DNA from: Coprinopsis marcescibilis
Lineage: Eukaryota; Basidiomycota; Agaricomycetes; Agaricales; Psathyrellaceae
Direction: 5' to 3'
NCBI GenBank assembly: GCA_004369085.1
Contig: ML210148.1
Coordinates: forward strand, 366,977-430,976
Length of the DNA stretch: 64,000 nucleotides
Positions 56,195-64,000 of the stretch are shown here, one piece after another. The notes under the pieces are model-generated. The model was given only the letters and a program-made list of their open reading frames with translations. It had not been told where the DNA came from and ran no database searches. The translations under genes and the position numbers were made by a program. Within the stretch, counting starts at the first letter, position 1; each line of letters opens with the position of its first letter.

Positions 56195-59100
56195 TCAAAC
56201 TACCATTTTCGCAGCAGCAGCTGCTGCTGCCGCAGCCGCAGCTTCAGAATTGGCCCGATTCTCAATGGCTGCAATTGTCTCCTCGATAGAAAATACCTGC
56301 ATCTGAGTAATCAAGGTCGCAGTGCTGTTGTCGTTCCCCAGATGAGCACTTGCATCCTTGGTGTTAGGTGACCGCAGAATCCTTGGCTGGTGGTCACCGA
56401 TCTAGATCAACCAAGTCAATCTCGAATTGCGACTTCAAATGGAAACGCACGCACCTTTGGAGAAGGTTTCTCAGCCTCAGCACCATGAGGCCCGTTGGAA
56501 GCGCCATTCCCAGTGAGAATCGCACGACTGGCGCTGTTTCCCCAAGCCCCAGTTGGAATTGGATTTTTCTTCTCAGAAACCGAAGCAGACGTCGTCAAAG
56601 GAGGGAAATCATTGGATTGCAGTGACACAGGCGGGGCCTGATTGGCATTGCTCCCATTCCGTCCTATCGGGCCTTGCCTCGGATCATGATGCCGGCTCGC
56701 GGCAAGCGTCGGCTGAGCTTTCATCCCAACAGCCCAGTCTGGTCGGGGAGGCAATGGGTGCTGAGAAGACGTTGTGGAAGTATATGTTCGCCGGGAGGAA
56801 GACGAGGTAGTAGAAGACGACTAGTAAATGGACAAGATCAATACCATTCATATCATGCCAAAAAACTACGTCAACTTACCGCTGTAGATAAACCATCATC
56901 GTTATTCGAGCTACTCCCGCTAACATTAGACTGCCTTCGAGGAGGAGTCAAGCGAGGACCAACCGCCTCCTTCACAGAACTAGACTGCGCAATATACGCA
57001 GTCGAACCTCCAATAGGTCCGTACCCCCAGCCACCGCTCCTGACTGTCGCTGGGGTACTCCTTTTACTCCCTCCATTCCCATTAACCAACGATCCATGTC
57101 CCGAATTGCTTCGAGACGGCGGGTTTCGTCCATTGATTCCTTGTTGCTGGATTCCTTGTTGCTGGGGTACTCCAGGACCGTTCATTGGAGCCCTTCCATT
57201 TGGGCCAAAGACACCGCCGTTGGGTGGAGGCGGCCCCGTATTTTCTCCAGAGCCAACAGTCGTGTTTACCGGCCCATACCCTTGCATCGGAGGTGGTGGC
57301 CGAGCAGCCATCGGCGGGCCTCCAGGGGGCGGAGGCAGTGGGAAATAGCCAGTCATACCGGGTATCGGGTAGCCATACCCAGGTGGTGGCATATATGGAT
57401 ACTGAGGCGGGGAATGTGGAGGAGGCGCTGGAGGAGAATTGACTGCATGTCCCTGCGTTTGGTGGCCTTGCTGTTGATGGCCTTGTTGCTGATGTGGCGG
57501 GCCAGTCATGGATTGCATGACAGGTGGTGTCTGCATTGAAGATGACTGGTTGGGCTGGTTCCAGAGATACGGATAGCCCATATGCTGCGGAGGGTAAGGC
57601 TCTATGTTTCGCGGAAGAGGTTGATCAGAGGGGTTGTGGTGGTGAGGGTCATGCACCATAGGTTGTTGATACGTGCTATATTGCGGATAATAAGGGTAAG
57701 GTGATGCAAATCCTTGAGTTGGGGCCTGAGAAGGGGGCGCAAATGGATGATAATACTGCGTTCCGTATGGCGCAGGAGGTTGCTGAGGTTGATTGGGATC
57801 ATAAAGTTGCTGTGAAGGAGCAGGCTCGTACAGCGACGCATAAGTGAACGAAGGGGAAGACGCTCGCGAATTGCGTGAGCTAGGGTTGGAACTATTTCCA
57901 TGATAGTTCCTATCTCGCAAGGATCGAGTAGAGGACGAGGCAGAGGCGTTGCCAGATCCGCCTCGCCTACCATCCTTCCGCTCCCTTGAGAACTGGCCAG
58001 ACGGACCTGACCACTCGCTCTCAGTCGTTGGCGACCCAACCGACTCGTCAACGTCACCCAAGCTGCTCGTATCACCATTGGTGCTCGACGCCGAGGCAGA
58101 CGTGAGACTAAGTGAAGACGAACTCGCACTCATATCCTTCTCCTTTGCCTTTTCCTTTTCTTCAAAATCCATAAAGATACGGGAGCGAGCCTCGTTGTAG
58201 GCAGCCTCGCGCTGTTGGATAGTCATATGCTTCTTGCTACCCGTCGTGTAGCTTCGGCCTCCAAGGCTCCCAGCCTCAGAAGGGTCCCCATCCGACAGAT
58301 CACCATCTTCCCCGGTTACGGATCCAGCCTGGGAGTGGGACTTGTTACGTCGGTCCTGAGCTGATCTCAACATGATCTTGAACGTCGGCTGGGACGACGA
58401 TTCCGGCGGCACCAGTTCGCATATCCTGCGCTCGGGGCTAGACAACAGGGGGCACAAAAGATGGAAAGGGGTTGAAAGTGCACACGTAAGTTACAAGAAG
58501 GACGCCTAGAAAAAAGACAACGTACATTCGGCTTTCAGTTGTAGGATGAACCGATATACCCTTCGTAACCGGGTCATTCTCAGGCGCCAGCTTGTAGTAC
58601 GCCGAACATCGATGAACGAGCAGCCGTTGATACGACGTTGCAGGCGTAAGGTCTACGCGTTGCCTAAACACCCAAAAGGATGCGCAGCAGGAAACAGTCA
58701 GTTCCAACCCTTCCCCAGAGAAAGCACAACGGAGACGACGCAACGCACCTCTTTTCTTTAATCATTCCCTCCATCAACTCTCCGAGTTTCAGCACATAAA
58801 TTCTATCCTTGCTCTTGAGTGCCTCGAGGATCTGAGGGTCCACCAACGAGTCGCTCGACGATGACGGCGATGCATTTGATGATGATCCCGTCGCATTGAC
58901 AGTCACATTCGTATTGGAATTAGCTAAACCCGCACTCGCAGCAGAGGTGCTGTGGCTCGCATTCCCACTCCCATTCGCGCTGTTCAAGATCGTCATGGGA
59001 GAGGACGACGTCTGCAGGTTGGCCACAAAGTGCTGTATAACACGAGGGTCTGGCGACGTTCTTCTAGTTTCCCCAGAGGTCGTGGACGGAGAAGCGGATG

Positions 59101-59215
59101 AGTATTGCGTTACTTGCTGTTGCTGTTGCTGCTGTTGCTGTTCATCCGCACCAGACCGACCGACCAGGCCATTCGAGCCCGCTAAAGGTACATTCCCTTC
59201 CGTCGTCGTAGACAT
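56195..59215 (-). CDS. R3H-SUZ domain RNA-binding protein
   Basis: Five exons join exactly to 911 residues: 59215-58749, 58663-58526, 58437-56880, 56820-56455 and 56401-56195. The N-terminal part has nine Gln codons in a row (59111-59142 region). The R3H domain spans DRIYVLKLGELMEGMIKEKRQ to RLLVHRCSAYYKLAPENDP and ESRIPERRICELVP, resembling the human R3HDM/ARPP21 family. SUZ-like residues follow (PTFKIMLRSAQDRRNKS and MTIQQREAAYNEARSRIF). The remaining 550 residues are Pro/Gln/Tyr-rich and low in complexity, and end in an Ala run (11 codons) and AKMVV. R3H and SUZ domains bind single-stranded RNA, so a role in mRNA fate or granules is likely. No target can be inferred. Confidence 0.9.
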
Positions 59216-59872
59216 AAAGGTTCAACCGCCCAATCCCAAAGCTCACTGCGTCCTTGCTGGTTCTTGTTACCGTTACTCTCGCCGTCCGTTAGAATCGAAA
59301 CCGTCGTCGGCGCGCTCGTGTGATTGTGCAGGGTCTACGGGGTTGGTCCCGATCTCCCTGGGTATGCTTGCTTGTAATGTCGCTACAATGGCAAATGCCA
59401 ACCAAAAATCTCCGCCCAAAAAAAGGGCAATGGTTCTGTAGTAGGGAAACTATCCCGTAGCGTCCAAACGAGAACGATGCTGAGCAAGTTGAAAGAGTTG
59501 CAGGATATCGAAAATCGGGTTTAAGTGAAAACGAAGCGGAAAAAAGGCTGTGAACACCGGCGATCGTGGCTGTAAAGGAAGAACAATGCTTGTACCCACC
59601 GAGAGAAACTGGATAAGAGATAATATCGATGAAATCTAAGGAGTTGTACTGAGATAGAAGACTTTTGCTATGCGCTTGAGGGCAGAGGAGATTGTGGTCA
59701 GAGGGTCAAGACATGGAGGTTTGAGGGTTATGGTAAAAGTAGTCCCAGCCTCGATCCAATCATGGATCCATTCCGTGGGAAATTCATGCCAAAAAGCCTA
59801 CCACATAATAATTAGCGACAGACTCTATGTATTCCGTACATCCTCAGGTATATATAACTATATAGCTTTAAA
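59216..59872. other. Intergenic region: R3H-SUZ promoter and AVT 3' flank
   Basis: This 657-bp stretch is the promoter of the R3H-SUZ gene and the 3' flank of the transporter gene. No supported gene, RNA or repeat. Confidence 0.4.
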
Positions 59873-61857
59873 TCACTCAGAATTTACCCCAGGTATTGGA
59901 GGGTGGAAGACTTGATAGATGTTGTACCCCAGACTGCACCAAAATGTTATCAACGGTACGTCACAAACACGATCGGAGCGAAAACATACCAAAAGGTAAA
60001 AATGAAAACCCCATACACTGTCAAACAGATCGCGAGGAAATTGGTTCTCTTTTGAGAGGGATCCCCGCGAGTGAGCTGTAAAGAACTTTCAGCAAGAGAA
60101 GCATGGTTACCATCCGTTTAGCGCACCTTCCAGTACAGAATTCCAGGCAGAATGAACGAAATGGTAGTCGATCCGGTAGAGCCAACAAAAGAGAGCACTG
60201 CGAGATAGTCAATATTCAACCATACAATCATAATATCACTCGAACATACCCATCTGTAGATCATCGACGAAATAAGCAATCGTAAACCCGCTGGTAATAA
60301 TCAAGCTAGTGAGCACAGTGTGCTTGAACGACGACATTGGTGCATGGGCATGGTCATCATCTTCGCCATCGTCCTCCTCCTCTTGGTCATCGCTCGCCGT
60401 CGCTGGCTTTCTTTGGCGGTGGTCGACATGGTCCGGATGCAGAACTTTGTCCAAGCAATTCCTACAAGGGTGCACCTGGAGTGGATACGAGAACATGACC
60501 ATAATCACGATTGCCAACTGTCCAACTGCAATGAAGAGCGATGTTGAGGGATACATGGCAATGATGTTGGCCCCGACCTATTGGGACTCAGCATGCCGTT
60601 GGCAGCGATGCAGAAAAAAACCAACCTTGGAGCCAAACGTCAAGTATCCAACTACCGCAATGACCTCGTAGGTGATTACTGCAGTGCCGATGGATCCGCC
60701 AATGATGATGTTCATCCGCTTCTGCGAATTGTTTTTCACCTCATTGTACAACGGGAAAAGCTAGATTCCCGTGGGGATTAGAAGGTCGCCAAAGGCTTCA
60801 CAATATGCATCACTCACATTCTGAGCGCAAGTAAAAGCAAACACTTGAATAGGGAACGTGGACACGAATTTGGGCGTAAAGTGAATCAAATAAACTTCTC
60901 CACGCTGCGGCATGTCCTTCAGAGGCCAAAAGTAGCACTTGATGACAATAAGAACCAGATATGCTACGATAACATGTGTCCGTCAGAAGCACTTGGATTA
61001 CATACAAACGAACGAATACGCACCAACTGAGAAAAGTGCGATATAGCTGGTGTGTCGAAGGCTATTCAGGTGTCGGAGAAAGGATATCGGGATGAGAATG
61101 ATCATAAAAATGGATATCCAATTGCCACCATCGAGGGCCCAAGCCGGAGGATTGGTATCTGGCCCGGTGAGATCGTGGTACAGCGAAGCAACGACGTTTG
61201 GCATCAAGCCCTTGATAATTATGAGGTAACTGAGGTAGGTTGTGAGCCAAGAGTCGGAGCTACGAAGGATAGATAAGCCCACCTGATAGAGACTCCAAAG
61301 CACTTGGTAGCGATAGCCGCGTCAAAGAAGATAGCAGCTCTGGGGAAGGTGAGCTGTGAAACAGCGTGGAACGACGCATGTCGGTGCTTGGTATAGGTTG
61401 CACATAGCGAGAGCAGGTAGAGACCAAATGCGGCTACCGCTCCGGAAAAAATGCAGGTGAGCATCCCAGGTAAAACCCCGACAGATGCCATAGCCTAGAT
61501 ATTGAACTTCAGTCAGTCACGGTCGAAGGTGTATCACGAAACCAAGAAAACCAACCAGAGGGAACGTGAGCATCCCTAAAAACAATCATAGCAAGGCGAC
61601 TTTGTGGGTCATCTTTCCTTTCCCAACGACGAATGAACGCAAAACTACATACCGCTTCCAATGATCGTATTCGCAAGATTGCTGATACAACTGGTCAAGG
61701 TTGCATGTCCATCCCTCTTTTCCCTCTCAGCTCTACCGCTGCCGCTGGAATGACTGGATGAGGAATCGCCTCCCAGCAGTGCTCTGGACTCGTGACTATC
61801 TTCTACAGTTGAGGGGTCTGCAGCATTCACGGGCGCCACACCATAGGTAGCGACCAT
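59873..61857 (-). CDS. AVT-type vacuolar amino-acid transporter (AAAP/SLC38 family)
   Basis: Many short exons encode a typical 11-helix AAAP carrier. The first helix reads TLTSCISNLANTIIGSGMLTFPLAMASVGVLPG, the usual broken helix with Gly-Ser-Gly. Later come SYLIIIKGLMPNV, YIALFSV, IQVFAFTCAQN, LFPLYNEVKNNSQKRMN, GYLTFGSKVGANIIAMYPS and a cytosolic loop rich in Asp/Glu/His (60330-60400). The end is ICLTVYGVFIFTFCLGYNIYQVFHPPIPGVNSE. The family moves amino acids across the vacuole membrane (Avt5/6/7 in yeast). I set the start at the first in-frame ATG, 61857 (MVATYGVAP). The frame stays open to about 62110 without an ATG (KKYKYSFLRSPAPVTS), so a 5' exon is likely missing from my model. Confidence 0.85.
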
Positions 61858-62506
61858 TTCGTAGTTGTCCTCGTCGTCACTAGTTGAAACGGATCTCGGA
61901 GTTCTAGTGCCAGATGTCGCGTTTCTATATCCCGACTGGTGCTGGACTTGCGGAAGTCTATCGTTGGAGTTCGAGGTGACGGGTGCAGGTGACCTCAGGA
62001 ACGAGTACTTGTATTTCTTCGCCGACAAGGATGAAGTCGGGAAGAAAGCCTTGAGTTGCGTAGAAGGAAGCCACGCCACTTTCTTAATGCATGCAGCAAG
62101 TGACCGTTTGCTGCGCGGTTAGGTACTGCAAATAGGGTTCCCGGTGAGATAAGCGGGTGGACTCTGACGTTGTAGGATGGTGATAAACTGGAGAACGACG
62201 TGTAAGGCAGGTGAAGGCGATCAATTGACTTTTAGTGCTGCCACCTAAACAAGTTCCCCGCAGTGAACGTATACAAAACGTGGGAAACTCAAGAGCCGGC
62301 CGAACCGCGGCAAGGTCGACATTAAGAAAGTCCATTTCTTGGAAAAGACAGCCTCTACCCTGACAACTACTGAAATTGGGACATCGCAGACGTCCATTGA
62401 AATGAAATGTCCTACTTGGTTTAAGTTGTGTAAGTAGAAATATTTCAAAAGCATCGCGAAAAATGTTACGGAAAAAAGAAAAAAAAAAGTCCATTTCAAC
62501 CCATGG
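61858..62506. other. 5' region of the transporter gene
   Basis: The first 250 bp stay open in the transporter frame and may be coding, joined to an unseen upstream exon. The rest is the promoter and the 3' flank of the first membrane paralogue. A short A-rich run sits at about 62463-62490. No other gene is supported. Confidence 0.35.
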
Positions 62507-63034
62507 TTATACTGGCGACAACCGTCCTTCTCGTTTCTTCTCCTCCTTTGTACAGAGATACCACAACCCAAGGCCCCACATAAAGTTGACAGTCCCTGCC
62601 ATACAAGACACCCAGAGCAACGATGGAAACACACAACGGCTGAACATATCCACCCTTGCAGGAGCCCCCGCGTTCTGAACCACCGCACAGCGGGTATCGT
62701 CAGTAAGCGCAGGGACTGCAATTAATCCTGCCCCGATTGAAAGGGCCAGCCAGGGAACGGTGCCCAATGCGCTCTCCCAGAGCAACCAACGCATCGACGC
62801 CGTCTTTGTTATGTTTCTGTACATGTTTGCCAAGCTTGCGAAGATCCCAATGCCCGAGATGATGAGGAAGGGCACGAGGATCGTCCTGGCGGACCCACAG
62901 GATGCTCCTTTACAGCCGACAAGGATCCATTGGATGCAGGAGGCGAAGACAGTTATGCTGATGATAAGATAAGAAAGCGTGTGCAGAAATCGAGCAACTG
63001 GGAGGACGGGAGTGAGAAGGGAGGTGGTATTCAT
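62507..63034 (-). CDS. Four-helix membrane protein, tandem paralogue 1
   Basis: A single-exon frame of 175 residues from ATG 63034 (MNTTSLLTPVLPVARFLHTL). Four hydrophobic segments are seen: LIISITVFASCIQWILV, ILVPFLIISGIGIFASL, ALGTVPWLALSIGAGLIAVPAL and LLWVSCMAGTVNFMWGLGLWYL. The tail is short and basic (EEKKREGRLSPV). The shape, with two longer extracytosolic-type Cys-containing loops, recalls MARVEL-like four-helix proteins, but I do not recognise a family. A second gene at 63234 encodes a clear paralogue with the same order of residues (WGLGLWYLC, RWLL-ESxLG, VPALT). The pair is a recent-looking tandem duplication. The longer frame extends upstream from a TTG and I did not use it. Confidence 0.8.
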   Translation of the reverse strand: MNTTSLLTPVLPVARFLHTLSYLIISITVFASCIQWILVGCKGASCGSARTILVPFLIISGIGIFASLANMYRNITKTASMRWLLWESALGTVPWLALSIGAGLIAVPALTDDTRCAVVQNAGAPARVDMFSRCVFPSLLWVSCMAGTVNFMWGLGLWYLCTKEEKKREGRLSPV

Positions 63035-63233
63035 CGTGCCAGCACTAGTGGTATGTTCCTGCCATGGGTATTGGGGGGGGTAAAGAGGCAAGTGCGATAT
63101 CGAGCTACAGGTAGATATGCGAATATTTGGCTCGGCAGAAGTTGTGTAGTCTCCATGGTATTACACGCATAAATACATCCGTCGCTATGTAATCAACAAT
63201 GTTCTTCCGGGAGCAAAGTCCATAGCCCAAAGT

Positions 63234-63794
63234 TCAAGTCTTGGTAGGCATTTCGATAGACGAGGTTGAAAGTGGCCTGTCCCGTTTTTTCTCCTCCCTG
63301 TCGCAGAGATACCACAGACCAAGACCCCAAATAAAGTTGAGCGCTCCGGCCAGACAGCCCAGCCAAAGTAGTACGGGGAGCACGCAATCCGTGTACAACA
63401 AGCTATCCGCCTGAGATTGGGTGGCAGAACACGCTTTCGCGGTGAGGGCAGGGGTGGCGATGAACCCTCCGCCTATGGCGAGCCCGACCCAAAGAAGGGC
63501 GCCCAACACGCTTTCGCAGAGCAGCCAACGCGTCCAAGAAGTCCTCTTTACGTGCTTGTACATGTCGAACAGACCGATGACAATGCCAATACCCGCGACG
63601 ATGAGGAATGGGAGGAGATAGGCCTGCATTAGTCCGCAGAAGAGTTGGTCGTCACATTTCTTCTGTTTATCGAGGAGAAGCCATGCGAGAGCAGAGAAAA
63701 AGACTGTGAAGCTGGCAATGAGATATGTAAGGGTATGAAGAAGACGAGCTACTGGGAGAGCAGGACTCGAGGAGGACGTTGTGGTAGGGCCCAT
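63234..63794 (-). CDS. Four-helix membrane protein, tandem paralogue 2
   Basis: Single-exon frame of 186 residues from ATG 63794 (MGPTTTSSSSPALPVARLLHTL). This start matches the paralogue's N-terminus; an in-frame ATG at 63872 would add 26 Thr-rich residues. Four hydrophobic segments and a C-terminal EEKKRDRPLS tail parallel the neighbour. Shared stretches include PVARxLHTLxYLI, LPFLIxxGIGI, TRWLLCES-type RWLLxESxLG and NFxWGLGLWYLC. Cys residues before the last helix (TDCVLP) and after it are also shared. The function is unknown. The two stops and starts are only about 200 bp apart, so the genes are head to tail. Confidence 0.8.
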   Translation of the reverse strand: MGPTTTSSSSPALPVARLLHTLTYLIASFTVFFSALAWLLLDKQKKCDDQLFCGLMQAYLLPFLIVAGIGIVIGLFDMYKHVKRTSWTRWLLCESVLGALLWVGLAIGGGFIATPALTAKACSATQSQADSLLYTDCVLPVLLWLGCLAGALNFIWGLGLWYLCDREEKKRDRPLSTSSIEMPTKT

Positions 63795-64000
63795 GATGAC
63801 CGTCACGATGACAGTGGCGGTGGTTGTCTGCGGGGAAAGTGTGACGATGTTATTTGGTTTAATACCATTCATTGTTATAATCTACAACGACTACTACAAC
63901 GTCTAAATGATATTCGTGATACAACCGCAGTGCAGGCGTAGGTTGCTGACGACGACGGGCAGGCGATTGCTGTCGCCCAGCCAGCGGCAGATTCACCACA
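63795..64000. other. Upstream flank of the second membrane paralogue
   Basis: The last 206 bp include a possible N-terminal extension of the paralogue (to 63872) and its promoter. Nothing else can be supported before the window ends. Confidence 0.35.

Noticed and set aside
1..64000. Secondary-metabolite cluster, mating-type locus, CRISPR array or tRNA genes
   Set aside because: No synthase, pheromone receptor, homeodomain pair, repeat-spacer array or convincing tRNA box pair was found by reading both strands.

Overview
The window is nuclear DNA of a basidiomycete fungus, most likely a mushroom-forming agaricomycete. The genes are dense and broken by many short introns of about 45-70 bp with GT..AG ends and a few GC..AG ends. 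The products are fungal: ergosterol synthesis, TOR with an FRB domain, a Kar9 family protein, and Arp8 of INO80. I modelled genes by joining reading frames at splice signals and checking the joined protein against remembered family motifs. No similarity search was possible.

Layout. 1-463 is the 3' end of an unrecognised gene. 693-3277 (-) is a TRAPPC12-like trafficking subunit. 4270-7546 (-) is a Kar9-domain protein with a C-terminal GAS2/GAR microtubule-binding domain. 8310-10187 (-) is ERG4 sterol C-24(28) reductase, sharing a divergent promoter with an MPE1/RBBP6-type mRNA 3'-end factor (10800-12885, +). 13033-15569 (-) is the retromer sorting nexin Vps5, and 15996-16854 (-) a small coiled-coil membrane protein. 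17542-26121 (+) is a complete TOR kinase and 26416-29084 (+) Arp8. 29205-30403 (-) is a RING protein.

The middle is gene-poor. A single-finger C2H2 transcription factor (34902-36875, +) has about 4.5 kb of apparently non-coding DNA upstream and 3.8 kb downstream. Then come an F-box/RCC1 protein (40722-42992, +), a disordered protein with SxIP and RVxF motifs (43675-45756, -), a secreted M28 aminopeptidase (46517-47966, +), a 346-bp MITE-like element, xylulokinase (49484-51422, +), a possible small gene (51697-51858, -), Pus1 (52722-54904, +), Rpb4 (54967-55599, -), an R3H-SUZ RNA-binding protein (56195-59215, -), an AVT-type vacuolar amino-acid transporter (59873-about 61857, -), and two tandem four-helix membrane paralogues (62507-63034 and 63234-63794, -).

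Most genes are housekeeping: vesicle traffic (TRAPPC12, Vps5, AVT), nutrient signalling (TOR), RNA metabolism (Mpe1, Pus1, Rpb4, R3H-SUZ), chromatin (Arp8) and microtubule positioning (Kar9-GAR, possibly the SxIP protein). They do not form one pathway or a metabolite cluster. I see no tRNA or rRNA gene, CRISPR array or autonomous transposon. The items most worth a second look are the Kar9-GAR fusion with SxIP motifs, the disordered SxIP/RVxF protein, the modular MITE just upstream of xylulokinase, the mitochondrial-like N-terminal extension of Pus1, three stop-free introns of length divisible by three, three GC-AG introns, and the tandem membrane paralogues.
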